Both the position numbers and the translations under genes were made by a program. Source: Methylotenera sp. L2L1 (GTDB taxonomy: Bacteria > Pseudomonadota > Gammaproteobacteria > Burkholderiales > Methylophilaceae). Taken from it: DNA of 64,000 bases. The notes beneath the pieces were generated by a model. That model ran no database searches. It was not told the origin of the DNA and saw only the letters and a program-made list of their open reading frames with translations. How positions within the stretch are numbered: the first letter of the stretch is position 1; every line of letters begins with the position of its first letter. The stretch is taken from assembly GCF_000744605.1 (NCBI RefSeq), contig NZ_JQMG01000001.1, forward strand, positions 2,232,001 through 2,296,000. Direction: 5' to 3'. Of this stretch, positions 47,688-57,492 are shown piece by piece.

Positions 47688-48614
47688 TTAATCAGTGATT
47701 TTAAGCGCCTGATTCACCGCTGCTCGATTAAAATGCGGCGCAATCAGTTCAATAAAGCCATACATATATCCACGTAAAAACGCATCTTTACGCACCCCTA
47801 AGTAAGTCGTGCTATCAGCAAATAAATGATCAACATCTATTTTTGCTAAATGCGTATCTCGCTCAGCATCATAAGCCATATTTGCAAGCAAGCCTACGCC
47901 CAAACCAAGGGTTACATAAGTCTTAATCACATCGGCATCAATCGCCGTGAGCACCACATTAGGCGTTAATCCCGCATCAGAAAAAGTCTTAGATACAAGC
48001 GTACCCCCTGTAAATGCAAAGTCATAGGTAATGAGTGGGTAATTAGCTAGTTTCTCTAATGTCAAAAGCCCATCTGTAAGTAAGGGATGACCATGCGGTA
48101 CAACCACACAACGGTTCCAGTGATAACAAGGTAAGCACAGCAAACTCTCTCTCTCACTGATAGACTCAGTTGCAATCCCAATATCAGCCTCCCCGTTTTC
48201 AACCTGCTCTGCAACTTGACTTGGGTTACCCTGATGAATATTAAGTTTAACGCGCGGATAGCTAGTCATAAACGCTTTCACTGCAGCAGGCAGCTTATAG
48301 CGCGCTTGGGTATGTGTGGTAGCAATCGTTAATGTGCCTGTTTCAACATCACTAAACTCTTCTCCAACACGCTTGATATTCTCAATATCCCGCATGACTT
48401 TATCAGCCAAGCTAATGATTTGTTGCCCAGGCTCAGTTAATCCTGTTAAGCGCTTACCGTTACGTTTAAATATTTGCAAACCAAGCTCTTCTTCAATTAA
48501 TTGAATTTGCTTGCTAACACCTGGTTGTGATGTATATAAAGCATCCGCAGCACTGGTAATATTTAACCCTTGCTTCACGACTTCATGTAAATAACGTAAC
48601 TGATGTAATTTCAT
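47688..48614 (-). CDS. cysB: CysB-like LysR-family transcriptional regulator
   Basis: 308 residues. An N-terminal LysR helix-turn-helix (MKLHQLRYLHEVVKQGLNIT, then LYTSQPGVSKQIQLIEEELG) precedes the effector domain, with TTHTQARYKLP, a CysB/Cbl hallmark. It should activate sulfur-assimilation genes when sulfate or cysteine is low, with O-acetylserine or APS as signals in relatives. It is divergent from the tauE-cys operon, which supports that role. Confidence 0.9.
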   Translation of the reverse strand: MKLHQLRYLHEVVKQGLNITSAADALYTSQPGVSKQIQLIEEELGLQIFKRNGKRLTGLTEPGQQIISLADKVMRDIENIKRVGEEFSDVETGTLTIATTHTQARYKLPAAVKAFMTSYPRVKLNIHQGNPSQVAEQVENGEADIGIATESISERESLLCLPCYHWNRCVVVPHGHPLLTDGLLTLEKLANYPLITYDFAFTGGTLVSKTFSDAGLTPNVVLTAIDADVIKTYVTLGLGVGLLANMAYDAERDTHLAKIDVDHLFADSTTYLGVRKDAFLRGYMYGFIELIAPHFNRAAVNQALKITD

Positions 48615-48802
48615 TTGGTTTAATTTTTCTATAAAATTTCTTAAAATTAAGCTTCAAGTTAATGCTAATATTTTTACGCTTAAGTGCCGCTGCTTTATAT
48701 AACTAAATGATATATCCATAGAATAACATATTCTTAAAAAAATAAGCCATTCACTGCTATAGTGCCCGGCTAAATTTAATTAATGAATAACGGATACTCC
48801 TC
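48615..48802. promoter_or_regulatory. cysB/tauE divergent control region
   Basis: 188 AT-rich bases. A dyad AGAATA-ACA-TATTCT (48720-48734) lies just upstream of a TATAGT -10-like box (48758-48763) whose -35 is poor, as in activator-dependent promoters. That places a possible CysB site at about -40 of the plus-strand operon. The site assignment is inference. Confidence 0.4.
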
Positions 48803-49597
48803 ATGGAATTTGGTTATATTATTTCGGGCTTTGCGGTTGGTTTGCTTGTCGGTATTACTGGCGTTGGCGGCGGCTCGCTGATGACACCTTTACTTGTGTT
48901 TATATTTGGTTTTAAAGCATCCGTAGCTGTAGGCACAGACTTGCTTTATGCCGCGATTACCAAGACTGGTGGAGTGTTTGTTCATCACAATACGCACAAA
49001 TCGGTAGATTGGCGTGTTGTGGGATGGATGTCACTAGGCAGCCTGCCCTCAGCAGTGGTCACTATCTTTGTGATTAAACATCTCATTCAAATTGAAAAAG
49101 ATGTTTCAGGAATTATCACTTTTACATTAGGTATCGCACTGATATTAACCTCAATCGCATTGATTATTCGTAGCTATATCACCAGAAAAAAAATACGCGA
49201 AATCGAAGATAGTGTCATTAGTAGTGGTCGTTTTAATAAAATTCAAGTCCCAGCAACCATATTTACTGGCATAATACTGGGTGCGCTAGTAACAATCTCT
49301 TCAGTAGGTGCAGGTGCGCTTGGCACACTGGCGATACTCTTCCTTTATCCTAAGATGAGCACGCTCAAAGTAGTAGGTACTGATTTAGCGCACGCAATCC
49401 CGTTAACGGCGGTTGCTGGCTTCGGTCATTGGACGCTTGGACATGTCAACTTTGAACTGTTAGGCACATTGCTCATCGGATCTCTACCTGGAATATGGGT
49501 CGGTAGCCACTTAAGTGTAAAAATTCCAGAAAAAATATTACGTCTAGTTTTAGCCACGCTCTTACTAGTGATTGGTTTGAAGTTCGTTTTGGTTTAA
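48803..49597 (+). CDS. TauE/SafE family sulfite/anion permease
   Basis: 264 residues with about eight hydrophobic helices. GLLVGITGVGGGSLMTPLL and its repeat GALVTISSVGAGALGTLAI show the internal duplication of the family. Members move sulfite, sulfate or organosulfonates. As first gene before sulfite reductase it may export toxic sulfite or import sulfate (inference); no separate sulfate permease lies in the window. Confidence 0.88.
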   Translation: MEFGYIISGFAVGLLVGITGVGGGSLMTPLLVFIFGFKASVAVGTDLLYAAITKTGGVFVHHNTHKSVDWRVVGWMSLGSLPSAVVTIFVIKHLIQIEKDVSGIITFTLGIALILTSIALIIRSYITRKKIREIEDSVISSGRFNKIQVPATIFTGIILGALVTISSVGAGALGTLAILFLYPKMSTLKVVGTDLAHAIPLTAVAGFGHWTLGHVNFELLGTLLIGSLPGIWVGSHLSVKIPEKILRLVLATLLLVIGLKFVLV

Positions 49598-49629
49598 TTT
49601 AAAAGTTAGTTTAAAAAGCACTATATATT

Positions 49630-51297
49630 ATGTATAAATATGATGAAATAGATCAACAGATTGTTGATGAACGCGTTGCCCAATATCGCGACCAGACTCG
49701 CCGCTACTTAGCTGGCGAACTATCTGAAGATGAGTTCCGCCCGCTACGCCTTCAAAATGGCTTATATATCCAACGTCAGGCACCGATGCTCCGCATTGCA
49801 GTGCCTTATGGCATGTTATCTAGCGCACAATTGCGCAAACTTGGCGATATTTCAAAAAAATACGACAAAGGTTATGGTCACTTCAGTACACGTCAGAACT
49901 TGCAATTAAACTGGCCTAAACTGGAGGATGTGCCTGAGATTTTGGCGGATTTAGCGACAGTAGAAATGCACGCTATTCAAACCTCAGGTAATTGCATTCG
50001 TAACATTACGACAGACCAGTTCGTAGGTGTTGCACCGGATGAAGTAATCGACCCTCGCGCGATTGCTGAAATCATGCGCCAATGGAGCACATTTCACCCT
50101 GAGTTCGCTTTATTACCACGTAAATTCAAAATTGCAGTGTCTGGTACTAAAAATGACCGTGCATTGGTGCAAGCGCACGATATCGGTTTAGAGTTCTACC
50201 GCGACAGCAATAACCAAGTAGCTCTCAAAGTATGGGTAGGTGGTGGCTTAGGTCGTACACCTATCTTAGGCGCAGTAATTCGCGAACATCTAGAATGGCA
50301 ACATGCCCTCACCTACTGCGAAGCGATTATTCGTGTCTATAACTTACATGGCCGCCGCGATAACATCTACAAAGCACGTATTAAGATTTTAGTAAAAGCG
50401 TTAGGTATTGATGAGTTCCGCAAACAAGTGGACGCTGAGTGGGCGCACCTTAAAGATACAGATAACACCATTACTGAAGCCGAATTAGCACGTGTTGCGC
50501 AGCACTTTGACGCAATGCCTTATGAAAACGTACCAGCACATGACGCAGGCTTTGATGCGGCAGTTGCTAGCAACCCTGCGTTTGCCGCATGGGTTAAACG
50601 TTGCGTACATCCACACAAACAAACTGGCTACCGCGCAGTTACCCTTTCGCTCAAGCCGCATGGTCAAGCCCCTGGTGACATTAGCTCTGAGCAAATGTGG
50701 ACCGTGGCTGACCTTGCTGATGAATATAGCTTTGGTGAGTTACGTTCATCTCATGAGCAAAACCTAATATTGGCCGATGTTAAATTAAGCGATTTATTTG
50801 CATTGTGGGAAAAAGCACGTGCTAATGGTTTAGCTAGCCCAAACATTGGCTTGCTGACAGATATCATTTGCTGCCCTGGTGGCGACTTCTGCTCACTTGC
50901 TAATGCAAAGAGTATTCCTATCGCTAAAGCGATTCAAATGCAATTTGATAACTTGGATTATCTGCACGATATTGGTGAGATGGAGCTCAACATTTCAGGT
51001 TGTATGAATGCCTGCGGTCACCACCATGTGGGTCACATTGGCATTCTTGGTGTCGATAAAGATGGCTCTGAGTGGTACCAAGTCAGTATCGGTGGTAAAC
51101 AAGGTAACGATGCAAGCCTTGGCACTGTCATTGGGCCTTCATTCTCTGCGGATGAAATGCCAGGTGTCGTGCAAAAACTAATTGAGGTTTACATTAAAGA
51201 ACGTACACCTGAAGAAAGATTTATTGATACTGTGCGCCGTTTGGGCGTTGCCCCATTCAAAGCACATGTCTATGCAAAAAATGAGGTTGCAGCATGA
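49630..51297 (+). CDS. cysI: ferredoxin-type nitrite/sulfite reductase
   Basis: 555 residues. The four cysteines that bind the sirohaem-linked [4Fe-4S] cluster lie in CCPGGDFCS (CX5C) and SGCMNACGH (CX3C). Two half-domains with YGHFSTRQNLQLNWPK and HSTR-like sites match the family. It should reduce sulfite to sulfide with six electrons, probably from ferredoxin. The next gene overlaps its stop by four bases. Nitrite reduction is the alternative, but all neighbours serve sulfate. Confidence 0.93.
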   Translation: MYKYDEIDQQIVDERVAQYRDQTRRYLAGELSEDEFRPLRLQNGLYIQRQAPMLRIAVPYGMLSSAQLRKLGDISKKYDKGYGHFSTRQNLQLNWPKLEDVPEILADLATVEMHAIQTSGNCIRNITTDQFVGVAPDEVIDPRAIAEIMRQWSTFHPEFALLPRKFKIAVSGTKNDRALVQAHDIGLEFYRDSNNQVALKVWVGGGLGRTPILGAVIREHLEWQHALTYCEAIIRVYNLHGRRDNIYKARIKILVKALGIDEFRKQVDAEWAHLKDTDNTITEAELARVAQHFDAMPYENVPAHDAGFDAAVASNPAFAAWVKRCVHPHKQTGYRAVTLSLKPHGQAPGDISSEQMWTVADLADEYSFGELRSSHEQNLILADVKLSDLFALWEKARANGLASPNIGLLTDIICCPGGDFCSLANAKSIPIAKAIQMQFDNLDYLHDIGEMELNISGCMNACGHHHVGHIGILGVDKDGSEWYQVSIGGKQGNDASLGTVIGPSFSADEMPGVVQKLIEVYIKERTPEERFIDTVRRLGVAPFKAHVYAKNEVAA

Positions 51298-51911
51298 GTA
51301 ATTTAATCAAACTAAACAATGGTGTTGCTAGCTTGGTAGAAGATGACTGGACACTAGTTCAGTTACCTGCCACACAAATAGAAGAACGTAAACAAGCTGG
51401 TAAAGTGGTTTTATTTAAGCTTACTGGTGAAGCTACAGTCACTGATGCACAAATTGCTGATACGGTAATTCCGGCAACAGGCAAAATCATTTTGCCGTTA
51501 AGTGTATTTATTGCGCGCAACAGCGAGGTTAAAGCTCGTATTGCACAAGGTGAAATCGGTGTTTGGTTAGCCACGCATGAGCTACTTGAAAATCTGACGC
51601 AACAACAAGCAGACTTAAATGCACTGCCTATCATCGCGATTTTTGTAGAGCGCTTTGCTGATGGCCGTATTTTCTCTTTAGGTAACTTACTGCGCACGCG
51701 TTTTGGCTTTAAAAATGAGCTACGTGCGTTTGGTGATGTGCTGCGTGACCAATTATTCTTCTTGAAACGCAGTGGCTTTACTAGCTACTTAGTACGTGCT
51801 GACCGCTCAGCACAAGAGGCGATTGCCAGCTTAACTGACTTTACCAAACCATACCAAGGTGCTGTTGATGAGCCACGCCCTGTATTTAAGCGTTACAACA
51901 GAGGCGCATAA
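51294..51911 (+). CDS. DUF934 family protein
   Basis: 205 residues. The C-terminal half has DLNALPIIAIFVERFADGR, FSLGNLLRTRFGFKNELRAFGDVLRDQLFFLKRSGF, known from the CysI-linked DUF934 family (quoted here as two short parts of one stretch). Its biochemical role is not known. It overlaps cysI by ATGA and ends one base before cysH, so it is part of the operon and likely helps sulfite reduction. Confidence 0.88.
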   Translation: MSNLIKLNNGVASLVEDDWTLVQLPATQIEERKQAGKVVLFKLTGEATVTDAQIADTVIPATGKIILPLSVFIARNSEVKARIAQGEIGVWLATHELLENLTQQQADLNALPIIAIFVERFADGRIFSLGNLLRTRFGFKNELRAFGDVLRDQLFFLKRSGFTSYLVRADRSAQEAIASLTDFTKPYQGAVDEPRPVFKRYNRGA

Positions 51912-52691
51912 ATGACTACGGATGTAGATTTAGGCCAGGTTGTGATGCTTAAACCTAGCGCAAACAACCCTGCGACTAGACCAACACTGACGGATGAGTT
52001 AGTAGCAAGCGTTAAGCAAAAAGCGGACGAAGTGCACGCATTGTTGAGTAACGCTGCAAACGAGTTTGGCGCGAATGAAGTCACCTTTGCCAATAGCTTT
52101 GGCGCAGAAGATATGGTGCTAACCGACATTATTCAACGCAAAAAGATTGCCATTGAGATTTTCTCGCTAGATACTGGTCGCTTACCTGTTGAAACTTACG
52201 ACTTAATTGCCAAAACAGAGCAAACTTACAATACCAAGCTTAAAATCTTTTTCCCGCAGTCTGATGCGGTAGAAAGTTATGTAAGAACCAACGGCATCAA
52301 TGCATTCTATGAGTCTATAGACCTGCGCAAAGCCTGCTGCTTTATGCGTAAAGTAGAGCCATTACAACGTGCGTTAAAAGATAAAAAAGCATGGGTCACC
52401 GGCATGCGTGCAGAGCAATCTACCACGCGCGTTAACCTGCCATTCCGTGAGTTTGACAGCGGCAACAATTTAGAAAAATTCAACCCGCTAAGTAACTGGA
52501 CTGAAAAAGAAGTCTGGGCCTACATCCGTATGTTTGATGTGCCATACAACAAACTGCATGACCAGTTTTACCCTAGCATCGGCTGCGCACCATGTACGCG
52601 TGCGATTGCCATGGGTGAAGATGTACGCGCTGGCCGCTGGTGGTGGGAAGACCCTAATAGCAAAGAGTGCGGATTACACGTAAAGAAATGA
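51912..52691 (+). CDS. cysH: adenylyl-sulfate (APS) reductase
   Basis: 259 residues. The ATP-pyrophosphatase-like fold has ANSFGAEDMVL and FSLDTGRLP. Cys142-Cys143 (ACCFMRK) and Cys225/Cys228 (GCAPCT) are the four ligands of a [4Fe-4S] cluster, which marks APS rather than PAPS reductase. Cys253 in KECGLH is the catalytic nucleophile. It reduces APS to sulfite with thioredoxin. Confidence 0.95.
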   Translation: MTTDVDLGQVVMLKPSANNPATRPTLTDELVASVKQKADEVHALLSNAANEFGANEVTFANSFGAEDMVLTDIIQRKKIAIEIFSLDTGRLPVETYDLIAKTEQTYNTKLKIFFPQSDAVESYVRTNGINAFYESIDLRKACCFMRKVEPLQRALKDKKAWVTGMRAEQSTTRVNLPFREFDSGNNLEKFNPLSNWTEKEVWAYIRMFDVPYNKLHDQFYPSIGCAPCTRAIAMGEDVRAGRWWWEDPNSKECGLHVKK

Positions 52692-52748
52692 TTTTATAAA
52701 ATTCTGCTACGTACTAAGTAGTAATTTTGATTTTTGAAACCTAAGAAT

Positions 52749-53681
52749 ATGACAACGACTAAACAACCTTTATCTCATTTAGACTGGCTAGAGTCAGAGG
52801 CCATTTACATTCTGCGCGAAGTTGCAGGCCAATGTAGTAACCCTGTACTACTATTCTCAGGTGGCAAAGATTCGCTATGTATTTTGCGTTTAGCGGAAAA
52901 AGCATTCCGCCCAGGTAAATTCCCGTTCCCACTGATGCATATCGATACTGGCCACAACTATCAGGAAGTATTGGATTTCCGCGATCAACGCGCGGCAGAA
53001 CTGGGCGAGCGCCTGATTGTACGTTCAGTGGAAGACTCAATGAAACGTGGTACCGTGGTATTAAAATCACCTGATGAGCCACGCAACAAGCATCAATCTG
53101 TAACCTTACTGGAAGCGATTGAAGAGTTTGGCTTTGACTGCTGTATCGGTGGTGCGCGCCGCGATGAAGAAAAAGCCCGTGCTAAAGAGCGCATCATGAG
53201 CTTCCGCGATGAATTTGGTCAATGGGATCCAAAAAACCAACGTCCTGAATTATGGAACCTGTATAACGCGCGTTCACATAAAGGTGAAAACATCCGTGCC
53301 TTCCCTATTTCTAACTGGACAGAAATGGACGTATGGCAATACATCGAGCGTGAAAACTTAGGCTTACCAAGCATCTATTTCTCACATCAGCGTGACATTA
53401 TTATGCGCGGTGGTGCAATGATGCCTGCAAACGTACCACTTGCTAACGGTGAAATCATTAACCAACCTAAATCAGGTGAAGAAGTCATTAACATGCAAGT
53501 TCGTTTCAGAACTGTGGGTGACATCACATGCACGGCACCAGTGCTGTCTGATGCAGATAATGTGAGCAAAATTGTCATTGAAACTGCGACCACCACCATT
53601 ACAGAACGTGGTGCTACCCGCCTAGATGACCAAACCTCAGATGCTTCAATGGAACAACGCAAAAAAGAAGGATATTTCTAA
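52749..53681 (+). CDS. cysD: sulfate adenylyltransferase subunit 2
   Basis: About 310 residues. LLFSGGKDSLCILRLA is the PP-loop that binds ATP; HIDTGHNYQEVLDFRD and CCIGGARRDEEKARAKER follow. With CysN it adenylylates sulfate to APS. I chose the ATG at 52749; the frame also offers a TTG at 52734 with nothing to favour it. Confidence 0.95.
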   Translation: MTTTKQPLSHLDWLESEAIYILREVAGQCSNPVLLFSGGKDSLCILRLAEKAFRPGKFPFPLMHIDTGHNYQEVLDFRDQRAAELGERLIVRSVEDSMKRGTVVLKSPDEPRNKHQSVTLLEAIEEFGFDCCIGGARRDEEKARAKERIMSFRDEFGQWDPKNQRPELWNLYNARSHKGENIRAFPISNWTEMDVWQYIERENLGLPSIYFSHQRDIIMRGGAMMPANVPLANGEIINQPKSGEEVINMQVRFRTVGDITCTAPVLSDADNVSKIVIETATTTITERGATRLDDQTSDASMEQRKKEGYF

Positions 53682-53700
53682 GAAATGCAACCTAAACCAA

Positions 53701-53805
53701 TTTATTGAACATATTGCTGCGTTGCGAGGTACTCGAAATCCTCATGTACTAGTTGTACATTCCGGTTTCTGCGTTCCGTGCGCCTTTGCACTATTATTCA
53801 ATAAA
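53701..53805. repeat. 105-bp palindromic repeat-like element between cysD and cysN
   Basis: The stretch starts TTTATTGAA and ends TTCAATAAA, perfect 9-base terminal inverted repeats. The centre is also a dyad (TGTAC-TAGTT-GTACA, about 53744-53758), and the sequence in between pairs imperfectly, so the whole can fold as one long hairpin. It looks like a non-autonomous intergenic element, and it sits in the cysD-cysN transcript. Confidence 0.6.
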
Positions 53806-53861
53806 CCGCTTTATCTAGGCATTTCTGTCCGGGCATTTTTGATAATTTGAAAACTAAACTT

Positions 53862-55136
53862 ATGACTACACAACACAACGACTCACTATTACGCTTTATG
53901 ACATGCGGTAGCGTAGATGACGGCAAAAGCACCCTGATTGGCCGTCTGCTATTCGACACCAAAACCATTCTGGCAGATACGCTGACGCAAATTTCAAATA
54001 CCTCTAAAAAACGCGGTATGGAAGCTGTAGATTTATCACTGCTTACCGATGGTTTACAAGCTGAACGTGAGCAAGGCATCACCATTGATGTTGCTTATCG
54101 CTATTTCAGCACAGGTACTCGTAAATATATTATTGCCGATGCGCCAGGCCATGAACAATATACACGCAATATGGTAACGGCAGCATCAACAGCTAATCTT
54201 GCGATTATTTTGATTGATGCGCGTAGAGGCGTACTCACGCAAACACGTCGCCATAGCTATTTAGCGCACCTTGTGGGCATTCCGCACATTGTGGTGGCTG
54301 TTAACAAAATGGACTTGGTGAATTACGATCAAGCTGTTTACGACAAAATATGTGCAGATTACGCTGCTTTCGCGACAGAAATTGGCTTAGCTACAGCTAG
54401 AGACATTCGCTTTATTCCTATGTCTGCATTAAATGGCGACATGTTAGTAGACCGTCTAGAAAATATGCCTTGGTATACAGGCGAAACCTTGATTGAAATG
54501 CTGGAAAAAGCACCGGCTGCACATACAGAACAATCTGAAGCTTTCCGCTTCCCTGTTCAATTTGTATGCCGCCCGCACGCATCTGACGACCCTGAGTTAC
54601 ATGATTTTCGCGGATTTATGGGACGTATCGAGTCTGGTGAAATTACAGTAGGTGATGCAGTGACTGTATTACCAAATGGTTACCAATCAAAAGTAAAAGC
54701 CATTCAACTCGGTGCAGACCAATTGCAATCGGCATCCACAGAACAAAGTGTTACCCTGCTGTTAGAAGATGAAATCGACACGTCACGTGGTGACATGATT
54801 GTTAAAAGTGCCGAATCTATTGAACCGGTAAAACAGGTAGAAGCCTTTGTGTGCTGGCTATCAGAAATGCCAATGTCTACGGCGCGCACCTACATCATTC
54901 GCCACACCACGCGTGAATCAAAAGCTAAAGTAGGCACTATTAGCTACAAAGTTGATGTCAACACACTGGAACAGCAAGCAACAACTGACTTGAAAATGAA
55001 TGACATCGCACGCATTAGTTTCAAGCTGGCGCAACCACTGATGATAGACAGCTATAAAAATAACCGTGCTACAGGTGCTTTCATTATCATTGATGAATCA
55101 ACCAACAACACTGTCGGTGCAGGGATGATTGTGTAA
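53862..55136 (+). CDS. cysN: sulfate adenylyltransferase subunit 1 (GTPase)
   Basis: About 424 residues. An elongation-factor-like GTPase: GSVDDGKSTLIGRLL (P-loop), ADAPGHEQYTRNM and VNKMDLV, then two beta-barrel domains. GTP hydrolysis drives APS formation by CysD. No APS kinase domain is fused, which agrees with the APS-type reductase. I chose the ATG at 53862 over the TTG at 53847. Confidence 0.95.
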   Translation: MTTQHNDSLLRFMTCGSVDDGKSTLIGRLLFDTKTILADTLTQISNTSKKRGMEAVDLSLLTDGLQAEREQGITIDVAYRYFSTGTRKYIIADAPGHEQYTRNMVTAASTANLAIILIDARRGVLTQTRRHSYLAHLVGIPHIVVAVNKMDLVNYDQAVYDKICADYAAFATEIGLATARDIRFIPMSALNGDMLVDRLENMPWYTGETLIEMLEKAPAAHTEQSEAFRFPVQFVCRPHASDDPELHDFRGFMGRIESGEITVGDAVTVLPNGYQSKVKAIQLGADQLQSASTEQSVTLLLEDEIDTSRGDMIVKSAESIEPVKQVEAFVCWLSEMPMSTARTYIIRHTTRESKAKVGTISYKVDVNTLEQQATTDLKMNDIARISFKLAQPLMIDSYKNNRATGAFIIIDESTNNTVGAGMIV

Positions 55137-55252
55137 ATTTCAACAAAGTTACTGTGTATAAACACGGTAACTTGATAGAATTAGTCATCGCAAACTAATA
55201 GAATTTCTAATAAAATAACGTTTTAGCTTTTAAGCTGTAAAGGACTTTAAAA

Positions 55253-55576
55253 ATGACTTATGTCGTTACCGAAAATTGTATTCAATGTAAATTCACTGAC
55301 TGCGTAGATGTTTGCCCGGTTGATTGCTTTGTAGAAGGTCCTAACTTCCTTGCGATTAACCCAGATGAGTGTATTGACTGCACATTATGCGTTGCGGAGT
55401 GTCCAGCGGAAGCGATTTTTGCTGAGGATGATGTTCCTGCAGACCAACAAGAGTATATCGCACTGAATGCAAGGCTAGCTCAGGTATGGCCAGTCATTAC
55501 TGCGCGTAAAGAATCACTGCCGGATGCTGATGCAATGAATGGTGTAACTGGTAAACGTGATTTATTGATTGAGTAG
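55253..55576 (+). CDS. fdxA: ferredoxin FdxA (7Fe type)
   Basis: 107 residues. The N-terminal cysteines [17 protein letters not shown] and [12 protein letters not shown] give one [3Fe-4S] and one [4Fe-4S] cluster, as in FdxA. A short helical tail follows. It is a cytoplasmic one-electron carrier and a plausible donor for the sulfite reductase encoded upstream (inference). AAGGAC precedes the start. Confidence 0.93.
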   Translation: MTYVVTENCIQCKFTDCVDVCPVDCFVEGPNFLAINPDECIDCTLCVAECPAEAIFAEDDVPADQQEYIALNARLAQVWPVITARKESLPDADAMNGVTGKRDLLIE

Positions 55577-55608
55577 TCATAATATCAATTCTTGCTCTAC
55601 CAAACACA

Positions 55609-55632
55609 AAAAGGAGGCATATGCCTCCTTTT
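55609..55632 (+). terminator. terminator after fdxA
   Basis: A perfect 24-base dyad, AAAAGGAGGCAT followed at once by its complement ATGCCTCCTTTT. In RNA a 9-10-bp stem with a short loop and a U-rich end forms 33 bases after the fdxA stop. Confidence 0.8.
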
Positions 55633-55663
55633 CTGCATGTGCAAAACATATTAATTTATTGCA

Positions 55664-56158
55664 ATGACTAAACCACTGAGATTCCTTCAGCACTACTCAC
55701 CTACCCTGCAAGATAAAATTAGGCAATTGCAGACGCAGGACTTGCTGGGCGACTACATCACACAACGCTACCCGCAACATCACACCATCCAAACAGACAA
55801 AGCGCTGTACCAATATAGTAATGAGATTAAGCAAGCCTTTTTACGTAACGCGCCTCAGCTCGATAAAGTACATTACGATAATAAATTAGGCATAGAACAC
55901 CATGCGCTTGGCCTGAACACAGCTATTTCACGAGTACAAGGTGGCAAACTTAAAGCCAAAAAAGAAATCAGAATTTCATCATTCTTTAAAGAGTCCCCCA
56001 CTGAGTTCTTACGCATGATTGTGGTTCATGAGCTGGCGCACTTAAAAGAGCGCGATCATGACAAAGCCTTCTACCAACTTTGCCAGCATATGGAACCCAA
56101 CTATCATCAGCTAGAGTTCGATTGCCGTGTTTATCTAACATGGAAAAGTGAGAAGTAA
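55664..56158 (+). CDS. YgjP-like metallopeptidase
   Basis: 164 residues. VVHELAHLKERDHDKAFYQLC gives the HELAH zinc site with a third His five residues later, and HMEPNYHQLEFD follows. This is the YgjP/WLM (DUF45) fold. The N-terminal half is divergent. The substrate is unknown. It stands alone, 30 bases after the fdxA terminator. Confidence 0.85.
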   Translation: MTKPLRFLQHYSPTLQDKIRQLQTQDLLGDYITQRYPQHHTIQTDKALYQYSNEIKQAFLRNAPQLDKVHYDNKLGIEHHALGLNTAISRVQGGKLKAKKEIRISSFFKESPTEFLRMIVVHELAHLKERDHDKAFYQLCQHMEPNYHQLEFDCRVYLTWKSEK

Positions 56159-56169
56159 TTTAATGCATA

Positions 56170-57354
56170 CTAATGACGCCAAATTTTAGCGCGTCGAATC
56201 ATAACCCAACTAATCATTAAATATACTGCCATCGCAATCGCCAAACCTGATGGTGCATACCAAACCAGCGGAACGACTAAACCTGCGGATACTGTAGATA
56301 GCAACATTTGGATGAAAGCCTGCCCAGATGCAGCCGTACCACGAATTTTAGGGTGTCTGTCCAAAGCCGCTAATGAGAGTATGGGCATTGCCAAAGCCAT
56401 GCCGATATTAAATAGCGCGATTGGTACTATGTTGTAAATAACATTTGTAGGTAGGTATAAACAAACGCCAATGTTGAGCAAGACCATTGCGAACATCCAA
56501 GCATACGCCAGCTTAATCACTTTGCTTTGTGCGTATCTGCCAGCGGCGCGTTTAGCTAGGTAAGAGCCCAACACCATGCCACAGACCGTGGGAATAAACA
56601 TGTAAGCAAATTGATGCTCAGTCAGGCCTAAATGTTTGACTAGAAATACAGGGCTTGCCAGCACATAAAGAAAGAACCCCGCAAAGTTTGCGCCAAGTGC
56701 AAACACCACATAATTAAATTCTTTATCACTAAAAATTGCACGGTAGTCTTTGATAACCTGTTTCGCAGATAGCGGTAAACGCTTTTCTTTGGGCATGGTT
56801 TCAGGCAGATATTTCATTGCCGCCCATAAGCTGAATGCGGCATATAAAGCTAAAAAGATAAAGATAGCCTGCCAATGAATACCTAACAGTAGACCACCTA
56901 TAATAGGTGCAACTGCTGGCGCAATACCAAACAGCATTTGCACGGTTGCCATCACACGCTGGGCTTGTGGCCCCTCAAACAAATCACGCACCATTGCACG
57001 TGCTACGACATTACCAGCACCTCCGGATAAGCCTTGTAATACGCGAAAGAACCACAGTGTTTCCACATTTGGTGCGAATGCACATCCGATTGATGCAAGC
57101 ACAAAAACACCCAAGCCCCATTTAATCGTCGTAATACGGCCTATCGAGTCTGATATCGCGCCATGCCATAGTGTCATCAGTGCATATGGCAGCAAATAAA
57201 ATGTAAGGCTTTGTTGCAGCTCTAATGAAGTACCGTGTAGCTCACGCTCTAGTGACGGAAATGCAGGGAGATAAGTATCAATTGCAAACGGTGCAAGTGC
57301 AGCTAAGCTTGCAAGTACAACCGACAATACCAATGGTGATGATTGATGCTTCAA
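56170..57354 (-). CDS. Bcr/CflA family multidrug efflux MFS transporter
   Basis: 394 residues with twelve membrane helices. FAIDTYLPAFPSLERELHG and LQQSLTFYLLPYALMTLWHGAISD match the DHA1 Bcr/CflA subfamily, and RVLQGLSGGAGNVVARAMVRDL is its motif in helix 4-5. It should be a proton-driven exporter of drugs or metabolites. It is convergent with the YgjP-like gene. Confidence 0.9.
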   Translation of the reverse strand: MKHQSSPLVLSVVLASLAALAPFAIDTYLPAFPSLERELHGTSLELQQSLTFYLLPYALMTLWHGAISDSIGRITTIKWGLGVFVLASIGCAFAPNVETLWFFRVLQGLSGGAGNVVARAMVRDLFEGPQAQRVMATVQMLFGIAPAVAPIIGGLLLGIHWQAIFIFLALYAAFSLWAAMKYLPETMPKEKRLPLSAKQVIKDYRAIFSDKEFNYVVFALGANFAGFFLYVLASPVFLVKHLGLTEHQFAYMFIPTVCGMVLGSYLAKRAAGRYAQSKVIKLAYAWMFAMVLLNIGVCLYLPTNVIYNIVPIALFNIGMALAMPILSLAALDRHPKIRGTAASGQAFIQMLLSTVSAGLVVPLVWYAPSGLAIAMAVYLMISWVMIRRAKIWRH

Positions 57355-57393
57355 AGCTCAACTTTCATAAAATATATTACTGGCAATAAAAAA

Positions 57394-57420
57394 CGCGCTA
57401 CTGCATATTTCAGTAGCGCG
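57394..57420 (-). terminator. terminator of the pqq operon
   Basis: Stem CGCGCTACTG (57394-57403) with CAGTAGCGCG (57411-57420), seven-base loop. On the minus strand it is followed by TTTTTTATTG, a proper U-tract. It lies 73 bases after the pqqE stop. Confidence 0.88.
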
Positions 57421-57492
57421 CTAGATTAAATCACAATAACAGTATTAATGCACCTTTGCGAGATACAAGAAGCTAGTTATCCAAATATTTAT

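Noticed and set aside
53626-53850. Open frame spanning the end of cysD and the palindrome
   Set aside because: It depends on the inverted-repeat element, overlaps cysD in another frame and has no recognisable protein.
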